From Streptomyces roseolus (GTDB lineage Bacteria; Actinomycetota; Actinomycetes; Streptomycetales; Streptomycetaceae), in NCBI RefSeq assembly GCF_014649855.1, contig NZ_BMTV01000034.1, forward strand, positions 42,304-75,368: a stretch of DNA of 33,065 bases, given 5' to 3'. Of the stretch, positions 21,850 to 30,251 are shown in pieces. The notes below the pieces were generated by a model that made no database searches, was not told where the DNA came from, and saw only the letters and a list, made by a program, of their open reading frames with translations. The stretch's first letter is position 1; each line of letters starts with the position of its first letter. The position numbers and the translations under genes were made by a program.

Positions 21850-22018
21850 GGGCGCCTACGGCCGCGGGGCCCGCGTACGGTCGCGGGGGTCCGCGTACGG
21901 CCGCAGGGTCCGCGTACGGCCGCGGGGTCGTATACGGCCGCGCCTGGCCGTGGTCGGCGTAGCTCCTCCGTGGTCGGCGTGCTCTTCCGTGACTGGCGTG
22001 CTCGTCCGTGACTGGCCG
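21850..22018. repeat. Two short tandem-repeat blocks
   Basis: The first block (about 21850-21940) has four to five imperfect copies of a 19-20-base unit CGCGTACGGCCGCGGGGTC. The second (about 21948-22018) has about four copies of a unit like CGTGGTCGGCGTGCTCTTC. They lie between the 75-aa gene and the DUF2277 gene and are not coding. Confidence 0.7.
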
Positions 22019-22104
22019 GATTCCGTCGGTCGGGTCCGTCCCCGCGCCCCGCGTCCCCTTCCGGCGCTCCGCCCGCTGTCAGTGGGGCGGGTCACACTGG
22101 AGGC

Positions 22105-22368
22105 ATGTGCCGCAGCATCAAGACGCTCCGTCCGCCCGTCCTGTCCCACGAGGCCACCCAGGACGACATCCGCGCCGCCGCGCTCCAGTACGTCCGCAAG
22201 GTCTCCGGCTTCCGCGCCCCCGCCGCGCACAACCGGGAGGTCTTCGACCGGGCCGTCGACGAGATCGCCGACGCCACCGCCCGGCTCCTCGCCACCCTGG
22301 AGGTGAGAGGAGCGCACCACCACGCCGTCAGGACGCCGGAGCCGGAGCCGCGCCCGGGCGCCGTATGA
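22105..22368 (+). CDS. DUF2277 family protein, 87 aa
   Basis: Starts MCRSIKTLRPP and continues with ATQDDIRAAALQYVRKVSGFRAP and NREVFDRAVDEIADATARLLATL, the conserved text of DUF2277. The family is small, soluble and of unknown function. GGAGG lies only one base before the ATG, so the ribosome binding site is cramped; leaderless translation is possible. The last 41 bases overlap the end of the convergent membrane gene. Confidence 0.85.
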   Translation: MCRSIKTLRPPVLSHEATQDDIRAAALQYVRKVSGFRAPAAHNREVFDRAVDEIADATARLLATLEVRGAHHHAVRTPEPEPRPGAV

Positions 22369-22966
22369 GATAGCCGGCCAGTCCGCCGGCGAGCAGCAGC
22401 GCCAGGGTCGACACCCCCGCGCTGAACCAGGTCGCGCCCAGCCACTGGCCGCCCAGCCAGCCGAGGCCCACGCTGTACGAGGCCCAGATCACCGCCGCCA
22501 GGGCCGACCAGGGCAGGAACTCCTCGGGGCGCCGCCGTGCCGCACCCGCGCCGAGGGAGACCACCGAGCGGCCGGCCGGGGCGAAGCGGGCGAGGACCAC
22601 GATCAGGCCGCCGCCGCCGGCCAGGGCGGTGCCGAGGCGCTCCCGCGCCACGGTCAGGCGGCGCGAGCGGGCTATCGCCCGGTCCATGCGGCGCCCGCCG
22701 CGCAGCGCGAGCCGGTACGCGAGGAAGTCGCCGAGCGCCGAGGCCGCCGCCGCGGTGAGCAGCAGCGGCAACAGGGAGGGGACGTCCGCGGGCGCGGTCG
22801 CCGAGCCGAGGGCGGCGGAGGCGGCGGTGGCGGCGGAGATCACGAGGAAGCCGCTCGGCAGCACGGGAAGGAAGACGTCGAGCAGGATCGACGTCGCCAC
22901 CACCGGATAGATCCACGGGCCTGCGGTCAGTGACCTCAGCGAGCCCATGCTGTCGAGCAGATTCAC
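22328..22966 (-). CDS. DedA/VTT-type membrane protein, 212 aa
   Basis: Several membrane helices with the VTT/DedA features: an N-terminal region with LDVFLPVLPSGFLVISAATA, then SALGDFLAYRLALRGGRR, and LIVVLARFAPAGRSVVSLGAG, where the R-F-x-P-x-G-R motif is typical. The last helices carry SVGLGWLGGQWLG. DedA proteins act in membrane lipid or proton-linked flippase roles. It is convergent with DUF2277, overlapping it. Confidence 0.85.
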   Translation of the reverse strand: MNLLDSMGSLRSLTAGPWIYPVVATSILLDVFLPVLPSGFLVISAATAASAALGSATAPADVPSLLPLLLTAAAASALGDFLAYRLALRGGRRMDRAIARSRRLTVARERLGTALAGGGGLIVVLARFAPAGRSVVSLGAGAARRRPEEFLPWSALAAVIWASYSVGLGWLGGQWLGATWFSAGVSTLALLLAGGLAGYLIRRPGAAPAPAS

Positions 22967-23242
22967 AGGGCCAGAGCCTACGCGCCGCCGCCCGGGCCCC
23001 CGTCGGGTGGGTGCCGACGGGAGCCCGGGCGGGACGGGCGGAGCGGTGGGACGGGCGGAGCGGTGGGGCGAGCGGACCCGGCCGCGAGCGGTGGCACGGG
23101 AGCCGCGCCGGCCGTGGGGCGGGCGGCACGGTCGGGCGTCCGGCGGGTGGGGCCGTCGGCGTCCGGCGGGAGTGGTCGCCGAGCGCTGACGCGGAGGGAG
23201 CGGTGGGGATCCGGGAGCGGTGTCGCCGCGGGGCCTCGGCCC
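22967..23242. other. GC-rich gap, no gene seen
   Basis: A 276-bp stretch of very high G+C with short imperfect repeats of GGAGCGGTGGGACGGGC at about 23038-23070. No coding frame or clear hairpin recognised. Confidence 0.5.
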
Positions 23243-23722
23243 TCAGGCCGCGACCGGCGTGCTCTGCTTCTCCGTGCCCCGGTCCGGCTCCCCCGCGGCG
23301 GAGCCCTTCGCGCCCCTTCCGCCGAAGAGGCCGTCCAGCGCGAGGGCGCCCGGGCCGGTGAAGATCAGCAGGGCGAAGGCCCAGCAGAAGAGCGCGGCGG
23401 TCTCGCCGTGGTTCTGGAGCGGGAAGAGGGCCTCGGGCTGGTGGGCCCAGAAGTACGCGTACGCCATCGAGCCCGAGGAGACGAGGGCCGCGCCGCGCGT
23501 GCCGAGGCCGACGAGGACCAGGCCGCCGCCGACGAGCTGGATCACCGCCGCGTACCAGCCGGGCCAGGTGCCGGCGGGGACGGTGCCGCCGCCCGCCGCG
23601 CCGCCGAGGACGCCGAAGAGCGAGGCGGCGCCGTGGCAGGCGAAGAGCAGGCCGATGACGATGCGGAAGAGGCCGAGCGCGTAGGGCTGCGCCCGGTCGA
23701 GGCGGTGCGTGAGGGTGCTCAT
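23243..23722 (-). CDS. DoxX family membrane protein, 159 aa
   Basis: Four membrane helices with DoxX features: YALGLFRIVIGLLFACHGAAS near the start, then WYAAVIQLVGGGLVLVGLGTRGAAL, AYFWAHQP and ALFCWAFALLIFTGPGALALDGLF. ATG 23722 has AAGGAG ten bases upstream. DoxX proteins are linked to redox stress in actinobacteria. A promoter-like region lies upstream. Confidence 0.85.
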   Translation of the reverse strand: MSTLTHRLDRAQPYALGLFRIVIGLLFACHGAASLFGVLGGAAGGGTVPAGTWPGWYAAVIQLVGGGLVLVGLGTRGAALVSSGSMAYAYFWAHQPEALFPLQNHGETAALFCWAFALLIFTGPGALALDGLFGGRGAKGSAAGEPDRGTEKQSTPVAA

Positions 23723-23796
23723 GGTGGGGGAACTCCTTCGGCCTGGCCCGCCCGGGGGAGGGGGCGGACGTGGGGGACGGAAACCGAACGGCCGCC

Positions 23797-23829
23797 AGGT
23801 TAGGCATCCCTCATTAATACTTGCAAGTT
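23797..23829 (-). promoter_or_regulatory. Candidate promoter/operator of doxX
   Basis: On the minus strand TTGCAA (23821-23826) and TAACCT (23797-23802) are 18 bases apart, a sigma-70-like spacing. TTGCAA is inside a 10-bp palindrome ACTTGCAAGT that could be an operator. The surrounding DNA is unusually AT-rich. Confidence 0.45.
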
Positions 23830-23969
23830 CAAACATCTCCGGGTGAGGGGCCGTGGGGGGCGCGCCTGCGGTAAGAGTTCCGTAGGTCTGGACCACAGGC
23901 GCGCCGAATTCACGCCGTTTTCGCGCCGGCGCTTCCGCTCCGGCCCACGGTGTGTCAGGAGGCCGGTGG

Positions 23970-24620
23970 TCAGCAGGCGTTGAGCACGGACTGGAGGGCG
24001 CTCTTCTCCGCCGAGTCGACGCTGAGGTTGTAGTGGTGCTTCACGTGGACCCAGGCGCGGGCGTAGGTGCAGCGGTACGCGGTGCGCGGCGGCAGCCACT
24101 CGGCCGGGTCGAGGTCGCTCTTGGCCTGGTTGACGTTGTCCGTGACGGCTATGAGCTGCGGCCGGGTGAGGTCGTTGGCGAAGCCCTGGCGCTGGGCGGT
24201 GGTCCACGAGTTGGCGCCCGAGCGCCAGGCCTCGGCGAGCGCGACGACGTGGTCGATGTCGAGGTCGGAGGCGGCCGTCCAGGTGGCGCCGTCGTACTGC
24301 GAGTACCAGCTGCCGCTGACGGAGGCGCAGGAGGAGTCGGTGACGACGTTCGAGCCGTCCCGCTTGAGGACGGTCTCGCGGGTGTTGCAGGCGCCGGACT
24401 GGGTGATCCAGTGCGGGAAGAGGTCCCGGCTGTAACCGGTGAGGGAACCTTCCGCCTTGACCGTGAGGGAGGCCAGGTAGGTGCGGGCGGTGGCGGCGCT
24501 GACCGGGGTCGGCATCGCGGCCTGCGCGGAGGGCGCGGTGGTGACGAGGCCGGTGAGGGCGAGGGCGGCGGTGGAGGCGAGCACGGCGGCTCGACGCGCG
24601 TAGACCTTGCCGATGGGCAT
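23970..24620 (-). CDS. Secreted HNH-family nuclease (DUF1524-like), 216 aa
   Basis: A Sec signal peptide (basic MPIGKVYARRAAV, hydrophobic helix, SAQA cleavage) is followed by a mature domain with SDLDIDHVVALAEAWRSGA, where D-H-V-V is the HNH-type metal motif, then RQGFANDLTRPQLIAV and NQAKSDLDPAEWLPP. This is the secreted nuclease family common in Streptomyces, with DUF1524/GmrSD-like C-terminus. It degrades extracellular DNA or RNA. Cysteines pair in the mature part. ATG 24620 follows GGGAGTCCC. Confidence 0.88.
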   Translation of the reverse strand: MPIGKVYARRAAVLASTAALALTGLVTTAPSAQAAMPTPVSAATARTYLASLTVKAEGSLTGYSRDLFPHWITQSGACNTRETVLKRDGSNVVTDSSCASVSGSWYSQYDGATWTAASDLDIDHVVALAEAWRSGANSWTTAQRQGFANDLTRPQLIAVTDNVNQAKSDLDPAEWLPPRTAYRCTYARAWVHVKHHYNLSVDSAEKSALQSVLNAC

Positions 24621-25158
24621 GGGGGACTCCCTTGATTCGGTGGGACCTCGGCGGTTCGGCCGGCCCCGTGCGGTACCGGGCGGCGGCCCGGTCATCGTGT
24701 CGGCGCGAGGTTTCGCCAGGGGGTGCGCCAGGTAACAGAGTGGCGACATGAACACGTCACATCAAGGGGTGTGACGTGCCCTGACGGAGCGCCAGATTCC
24801 GCCGGTGGGAGGGGCGGAGGGAGTGCGTCCGTGAAGACCGCCCGCACGCGCCCGCCGCACGCGCCCGCGCTCACCGCCGCCGCGCATGTCCTCGCGTACG
24901 ACCGCGAGCATGACCGCGAGCACGACTTGCGCCCGCCCGCCCGTCCGTGTGCGCGGTGCCTGCCCGCGCCGCCCCCCGCGCGACGCCCGCCTGGCCGCCC
25001 GCGCAGACGCCACCGCGCGCGGCCGGGTCGTCCGGCCGCGCGCGGTGGCGAGTCGTGTGGTGTGTCGTGGTGTGTCGTGGTGTGTTGCGGTGCCGTGTGC
25101 CGTGTGCCGTGTGCCGTGGTGCCGCGGTGGGTGGGTCGGCGGGGCGGGAGTCCGGGGG
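24621..25158. other. Gene-free stretch with hairpin and GT-rich repeats
   Basis: No gene seen in 538 bp. A perfect 19-bp stem (25008-25026 with 25032-25050, loop GTCGT) lies in the middle, and GTGTGTCGTGGT- and GTGCCGT-type repeats fill about 25056-25115. Confidence 0.6.
25008..25050. terminator. Strong 19-bp stem-loop
   Basis: Perfect inverted repeat of 19 bp with a 5-base loop, 108 bases beyond the stop of the HAD gene. Probably a terminator, although no T-run follows. Confidence 0.6.
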
Positions 25159-25827
25159 TTACTCCGGTACGACTCCGAGGGTCATCGTCCCGTCCCCGTT
25201 CGCGTCCAGCCGCAGGCGGGTCAGGTCCGGCACGTACAGGTCCGGCGCGAAGGCCGCCGCGCGCGGGCCCACGCCCACCACCCGCATCCCGGCCGCCTTC
25301 GCCGCCTGGATGCCGGCCTCGGAGTCCTCGAAGGCCACGCACTCCGCCGGGGCCGTGCCGAGCTCGGCGGCGCCCTTGAGGAAGCCCTCCGGGTCCGGCT
25401 TGCTCGCGCCGACCAGCTCGGCGGTCACCCGGGTCGCCGGCATCCGCAGGCCCGCCGCGCCCATCCGGGCCTGGGCGAGGGCCTCGTCCGCCGAGGTCAC
25501 CAGGGCGTGCGGGAAGTCCGTGATCGCGTCCATGAAGGCGGGGGCGCCGGGCACCGGCACGACGCCGTCGACGTCGGCGGTCTCCTCGGCGAGCAGCACG
25601 GCGTTGTCCGCGTGGTTCTCGGCCATCGGGCGGTCGGGGAGGAGGAGCGCCATCGTGGCGTAGCCCTGGCGGCCGTGCACCACCTTCAGCACCTCGCCGG
25701 CGTCGAGCCCCCGCCGGTCCGCCCAGCGGCGCCAGCAGCGCTCCACGACGGCGTCCGAGTTGACCAGGGTGCCGTCCATGTCGAGCAGGAGGGCGCGGGC
25801 GGTGAGCGTTGCCGGGATGGCGGCCAT
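25159..25827 (-). CDS. HAD-superfamily phosphatase, sugar-phosphatase type, 222 aa
   Basis: Motif I DMDGTLVNS at 16-24, motif II VTSADEA, motif III with K in VGASKPDPEGFL, and motif IV FEDSEAGIQAAKAAGMRVVGV. These are complete for a HAD phosphatase acting on small sugar or polyol phosphates. ATG 25827 has GGAG eight bases upstream. A palindromic AT-rich element lies about 70 bases upstream. Confidence 0.88.
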   Translation of the reverse strand: MAAIPATLTARALLLDMDGTLVNSDAVVERCWRRWADRRGLDAGEVLKVVHGRQGYATMALLLPDRPMAENHADNAVLLAEETADVDGVVPVPGAPAFMDAITDFPHALVTSADEALAQARMGAAGLRMPATRVTAELVGASKPDPEGFLKGAAELGTAPAECVAFEDSEAGIQAAKAAGMRVVGVGPRAAAFAPDLYVPDLTRLRLDANGDGTMTLGVVPE

Positions 25828-25898
25828 GGGGTCTCCAGGGGGTGGTGCGGAGAACGAAGCGGTCCCGCCCGCCGGTCAGGGAGTACGGGCGGGGCCAC

Positions 25899-25919
25899 TT
25901 TGTTTCTTCACGATACAAA
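25899..25919 (-). promoter_or_regulatory. AT-rich inverted repeat upstream of the HAD gene
   Basis: TTTGTTTC (25899-25906) and GATACAAA (25912-25919) are inverted with one mismatch and a 5-base spacer. Such a sequence in GC-rich DNA is typical of a repressor site over a promoter. Confidence 0.45.
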
Positions 25920-26016
25920 ACCGTGGGCCGTCTTGGCCACCCGGCCCCTGCCGACCCCTCCGCCGACGCCCTGCCGACCCCTCCGCCGCCCCCCGGGGCC
26001 CTCCCTCCCGGGCGCG

Positions 26017-27225
26017 TCAGCGGTAGGAGTTCCTGGTCTCCCGCTCCAGCTTGCGCCGGGTGTCCGGGCCGTACACGCCCTCCGGGTCCCCCAGCTGCCA
26101 GAACCGGCTCTGGTACTGGATCAGCGCCGAGCGCAGCCCCTCGTCGAAGACCCCGTCGGCCTCGCCCGGGTAGACCCACAGCAGCCGCAGCCGCGTCTGG
26201 AGCTCCTCCACCTCCGGCCCCGTGTCCCCGAGGCTCAGCGTGGCCCCCTCGGGGGCGTCCGTGCGGGTGGGGGCGGGCGAGGCGGTCGTCGGGGCCACGG
26301 GAGCCGCGGGCGCCGAGGAAGCGGGGCTGGGCGGGGTCGCGGCGCCGGTCGCGGACGGCGAAGCGGTCGGCGCCGCGGCCGTCGTCCGGGCGGCCGAGGG
26401 GGACGGGGACGCCGACGAGGCCGTCGGGGTCGGGGACGACGAGCTGGGCGAGGGCTTCCGCGAGGGGGTCCGGCTCGGCGTGGGGCTGTCGGAGGACGGG
26501 GACGGTTCCTCCGAGACGGCCAGGTTCAGGGACGCGCTCGTGGTCACCTCGGGCACGATCGCCCGGTTCTCGGGCTCCTCGCCGCCGAAGACCGCGGCGG
26601 CCAGCGCGGCCGTGCCGACCACGGCCGCCGCCGCGACGCCCGCGACCAGGGCACCGCTCCGGCGCCGGCGCGACCGCTCCTGCCGCGCCCCGGCCGCCAC
26701 GGGCGCCCCGCCCGCCCAGGAGTCGTCGGCACCCCCCGCGCCGCCGGCCCCGCCGAGCAGCAGCGGCATGGTCGCGTCGGCCCCGCCTCCGGAGCCGTAC
26801 GGCGGGGGAGCGGGAGAGAAGCCGTCGTCGTGCGGCCCGTACCCCTCGTGGCCGCCGTACCCCTCGTGGTCTCCGGGCCTGCCGTACCCTTCGGGGCCGC
26901 CGTACCCTTCGGGGCCGCCGTACCCTTCGGGGCCGCCGGGGCCGCCGGGGCCGCCGTGCCCCTCGCGGCCGCCGTGACCACCAGGGCCACGGGCGCCCCC
27001 AGACCCGCCGTACCCCTCAGGTCCCCCGGTGCCCCCGGGTCCCACCCGTACCGCGCTCAGCTGCGCCGTCGGCGGGTCGCCCGCCTCGTCGGCGGGCGCG
27101 TCCAGCGTCACGTACGGCCTGATCCGGAGCGGGTCGAAGTCCTCGGCCGCCGCCGCCTCCGCCGTACGGGCGCAGGCGCAGCCCGGTCTCCGACCACCGC
27201 AATCAGGACATGCGTGTCCGGTCAT
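26017..27225 (-). CDS. Membrane-anchored peptidoglycan-binding protein with Gly-rich repeats, 402 aa
   Basis: The N-terminus has a CPDCGG...CACA cysteine cluster. Residues about 70-140 form Gly-rich repeats with GPEGYG units, encoded by near-identical DNA copies at about 26880-26950. A membrane helix follows (GALVAGVAAAAVVGTAALAAAVF), then a long Ser/Pro/Thr/Ala linker and a C-terminal PG_binding_1-type domain (about 335-400: LSLGDTGPEVEELQTRL, DGVFDEGLRSALIQYQ, GVYGPDTRRKLE). The protein would lie in the membrane and contact the cell wall. ATG 27225 has GGAGGGG upstream. It is divergent from the efflux pump. Confidence 0.85.
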   Translation of the reverse strand: MTGHACPDCGGRRPGCACARTAEAAAAEDFDPLRIRPYVTLDAPADEAGDPPTAQLSAVRVGPGGTGGPEGYGGSGGARGPGGHGGREGHGGPGGPGGPEGYGGPEGYGGPEGYGRPGDHEGYGGHEGYGPHDDGFSPAPPPYGSGGGADATMPLLLGGAGGAGGADDSWAGGAPVAAGARQERSRRRRSGALVAGVAAAAVVGTAALAAAVFGGEEPENRAIVPEVTTSASLNLAVSEEPSPSSDSPTPSRTPSRKPSPSSSSPTPTASSASPSPSAARTTAAAPTASPSATGAATPPSPASSAPAAPVAPTTASPAPTRTDAPEGATLSLGDTGPEVEELQTRLRLLWVYPGEADGVFDEGLRSALIQYQSRFWQLGDPEGVYGPDTRRKLERETRNSYR

Positions 27226-27364
27226 GATGTGTCCCCTCCCCAACGCAACTGGCAGTGATTATGCAGGCGGCCCCCCGCACCCGGGTGAACACGCGTGCCC
27301 CTCCGCAGGCCATATCCGGACATTCGACTCAGGATGGAGAACACGTTCGCGCAGGGAGGCGCCC

Positions 27365-29416
27365 ATGGCCCAGGAGACAAGCCCACCGCAGCTCGGAGAG
27401 GGACAGAGCCGCCGCACCGTGCTCGTCGCGATCGGCGCGCTGCTGCTCGGCATGCTGCTCGCCGCGCTCGACCAGACGATCGTCTCCACGGCCCTGCCCA
27501 CGATCGTCAGCGAGCTCGGCGGCATGGAGCACCTCTCCTGGGTGGTCACCGCCTACATGCTGGCCTCCACGGCCGCGACGCCCCTGTGGGGCAAGCTCGG
27601 CGACCAGTACGGGCGGAAGAAGCTCTTCCAGGGCGCGATCGTCCTCTTCCTCGTCGGCTCGGCGCTCTGCGGCATCGCCCAGGACATGCCGCAGCTCATC
27701 GCCTTCCGCGCGGTCCAGGGCCTCGGCGGCGGCGGGCTCATGGTGCTGTCGATGGCGATCGTCGGCGACCTCGTGTCGCCCCGGGAGCGCGGCAAGTACC
27801 AGGGCCTCTTCGGTGCCGTCTTCGGCGCCACCAGCGTCCTCGGCCCGCTCCTCGGCGGGTTCTTCACCGAGCACCTCTCCTGGCGCTGGGTCTTCTACAT
27901 CAACCTTCCCGTCGGCGTCGTCGCCCTCTTCGTCATCGCCGCCGTCCTCCACATCCCGGTCCGCTCCACCCGCCACACCATCGACTACCTCGGCACCTTC
28001 CTCATCGCCTCGGTCGCCACCTGTCTCGTCCTCGTCGCCTCCCTCGGCGGCACCACCTGGGCCTGGGGCTCGCCGCAGATCATCGGGCTCGCGCTGCTCG
28101 GAGCCGTCCTGCTCGTCTGGTTCGTGCGCGTCGAGCGGCGCGCCGCCGAACCCGTCCTGCCGCTCAAGCTCTTCCGGATCCGGACCTTCGCCCTGGTCTC
28201 GGTCATCAGCTTCGTCGTCGGCTTCGCGATGTTCGGCGCGATGACCTACCTGCCGACCTTCCTCCAGATCGTGCAGGGCGTCAGCCCCACCATGTCCGGC
28301 GTCCACATGCTGCCCATGGTCGTCGGCATGCTGCTGACCTCCACCGCCTCCGGGCAGATCGTGTCGCGGACCGGCCGCTGGAAGGTCTTCCCGGTCGCCG
28401 GCACCGCCGTCACCGCGCTCGGCCTGCTCCTCCTCAACGAGCTGACCGAGACGACGCCCACCTGGCAGATGAGCCTCTACTTCTTCGTCTTCGGCGCCGG
28501 ACTCGGCCTCGTCATGCAGGTCCTCGTCCTCGTCGTGCAGAACGCCGTCGGATACGAGGACCTGGGCGTCGCCACCTCCGGGGCGACCTTCTTCCGTTCC
28601 ATCGGCGCGTCCTTCGGCGTCGCCGTCTTCGGCACCGTCTTCACCAACCGGCTCACCCACAAGCTGGAGGACGTCTTCGCGCGGGTCGCCCAGGAGGGCA
28701 CGGAGCTGCCGCCCGGCGTCGGGCCCGGCGACGTCGCCGCCGACCCGCGCGCCATCGGCCGGCTCCCCGCCGCGCTGCGGCCCGAGGTCCTCCACGCGTA
28801 CGCCACCTCCATCACGGACGTCTTCCTGTACGCCGCCCCCGTCGTCCTCGTCGCCTTCGTCGTCGCCTGCTTCCTCAGGGAGGACCCGCTGCGCGCCTCC
28901 GTGACCGCGCCCGACACCAGCCAGACCCTCGCCTCCAACCCGGTCGAGCGCTCCTCCTACGAGGAGGCCGCCCGCGCGCTCTCCGTCCTCGGCTCCCGTG
29001 AGGGCCGCAAGGAGGTCTACGAGCGGATCACCGCCCGCGCCGGGCTCGACCTGCGGCCCGCCTCCAGCTGGCTGCTGCTGCGCATCCGCCGCCACGGCGC
29101 CGTCGAGCCGGCCCGGCTCGCCGAGACCGTGCCCGTGCCGCTCCGGGTCGTCTCCGAGGCCGCCCGCGAGGTCGAGGAGCGGCGGCTCGCCCGCCGCGAG
29201 GGGCTCCACCTCGTCCTCACCGAGGAGGGCGCCGCCACCGCCGCCCGCCTCGCCGAGGCCCGCGAGGAGTCCCTCGCCGAACTCCTCGGCGACTGGTGGG
29301 GACCCGACCGCCCCACGGACCTGGTGCAGCTGGTCGAGGAGCTCAACGCGGAGCTCTGCGGCTCCGACGCGGAACGCCCCCGCGCGCCGGAACCGCCCCG
29401 GGACCACCGCGCCTGA
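27365..29416 (+). CDS. DHA2-family MFS drug transporter fused to a C-terminal MarR-like domain, 683 aa
   Basis: Residues 15-520 form a 14-helix transporter with DHA2 motifs: LDQTIVSTALPTIVSELGG, LSWVVTAYMLASTAATPLWGKLGDQYGRK, GLGGGGLMVLSMAIVGDL, RERGKYQGLFGAVFGATSVLGPLLGG. After the last helix (VVLVAFVVACFLREDPLR) a soluble tail of about 140 residues contains a winged-helix-like unit (SSWLLLRIRRHGAVEPARLAE, AAREVEERRLARREGLHLVLTEEG), the pattern of MarR DNA-binding domains. ATG 27365 has AGGGAGG seven bases upstream. This arrangement may let the pump sense its own drug. Confidence 0.88.
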   Translation: MAQETSPPQLGEGQSRRTVLVAIGALLLGMLLAALDQTIVSTALPTIVSELGGMEHLSWVVTAYMLASTAATPLWGKLGDQYGRKKLFQGAIVLFLVGSALCGIAQDMPQLIAFRAVQGLGGGGLMVLSMAIVGDLVSPRERGKYQGLFGAVFGATSVLGPLLGGFFTEHLSWRWVFYINLPVGVVALFVIAAVLHIPVRSTRHTIDYLGTFLIASVATCLVLVASLGGTTWAWGSPQIIGLALLGAVLLVWFVRVERRAAEPVLPLKLFRIRTFALVSVISFVVGFAMFGAMTYLPTFLQIVQGVSPTMSGVHMLPMVVGMLLTSTASGQIVSRTGRWKVFPVAGTAVTALGLLLLNELTETTPTWQMSLYFFVFGAGLGLVMQVLVLVVQNAVGYEDLGVATSGATFFRSIGASFGVAVFGTVFTNRLTHKLEDVFARVAQEGTELPPGVGPGDVAADPRAIGRLPAALRPEVLHAYATSITDVFLYAAPVVLVAFVVACFLREDPLRASVTAPDTSQTLASNPVERSSYEEAARALSVLGSREGRKEVYERITARAGLDLRPASSWLLLRIRRHGAVEPARLAETVPVPLRVVSEAAREVEERRLARREGLHLVLTEEGAATAARLAEAREESLAELLGDWWGPDRPTDLVQLVEELNAELCGSDAERPRAPEPPRDHRA

Positions 29417-29486
29417 CGACGGCTCAGCCCGGCTCGGTGCCCTGTCCAGCCGAAGATCGACTTCCAGTCGCAGGGGGACGGACAGG

Positions 29487-30245
29487 ATGAGCAGTCACGA
29501 GCCGGGACAGAACCGGCCGCCGCAGCCGGGACACGCCCCGGGACAGCACCCGGACGGACCCGCGTACGGCGTCGTGTACGCGGCCCCGCCCACCCGCCCG
29601 CCGTCGCACCGGGGCGCCTGGATCGGCGCGGCCGCCACCCTGGTGGCGGCCGTGATCGGCGTCGTCGGCACGTACCTGGTGAGCAGCGGCGAGGACGACG
29701 CCCCGGCCGCCGCGCCGGCCCCGGCGCCGACCACCGCGAGCCCGGCGGCGGACGACCGGCCGACCCGGGACGCCACCCCCGGCGCGGACGCCACGCCGAC
29801 CGCGGACGCCGCCACCGCCCCCGCCCCGGAGACGACCTCGGCGGCCCCGGCCGGGCCCGCGCCCGACAGCGTCCACTGGCAGGGCACCCTCGTCATCACG
29901 TACGTGGAGGACAAGGACCTCGACGCGGCGCCGCACGTCATGTCCGAGATCAACAGCGACAACGACTTCGCCGTCTACCCGTTCGGCGACCACATGCTGC
30001 GCCCCGACAACGGCGCCAAGGCGCTCGTGTGGAAGGGCGCGAAGGCGCCGACCTACGCGGACTGCGCGGGCGTCGTCGGCACGCAGGCCACCTCGAACGA
30101 CATCCGCATCAAGACCGGCCTCACCGTCTGCGGCCGCACCGGTGAGGGCAAGCTCCTCCGGATGACCGTCAGGGACATGGCGGGCCAGGCCGCCGACACG
30201 AACGCCACCTTCGACGTCGTCGTCTGGGCCGGCGAACCGGCCTGA
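29487..30245 (+). CDS. Single-pass membrane protein with secreted C-terminal domain, 252 aa
   Basis: A Pro/Gly-rich cytoplasmic stretch (about 1-42) is followed by a membrane helix (AWIGAAATLVAAVIGVVGTYLV), a low-complexity Ala/Pro/Thr linker (about 70-125) and a folded domain from about 130 with SVHWQGTLVITYVEDKDLD, ADCAGVVGTQ and IRIKTGLTVCGRTGEG; two cysteines may form a disulfide. No family name can be given. It follows the transporter by 70 bases. Confidence 0.7.
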   Translation: MSSHEPGQNRPPQPGHAPGQHPDGPAYGVVYAAPPTRPPSHRGAWIGAAATLVAAVIGVVGTYLVSSGEDDAPAAAPAPAPTTASPAADDRPTRDATPGADATPTADAATAPAPETTSAAPAGPAPDSVHWQGTLVITYVEDKDLDAAPHVMSEINSDNDFAVYPFGDHMLRPDNGAKALVWKGAKAPTYADCAGVVGTQATSNDIRIKTGLTVCGRTGEGKLLRMTVRDMAGQAADTNATFDVVVWAGEPA

Positions 30246-30251
30246 CCCGTC

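Noticed and set aside
23790..23830. Iron-box (IdeR/DmdR) operator before doxX
   Set aside because: TTAGGCATCCCTCATTAA only loosely resembles the iron-box palindrome; too many mismatches.
27329..29407. 692-codon minus-strand frame over the transporter
   Set aside because: Asp/Glu/Gly-rich antisense shadow of the MFS gene.
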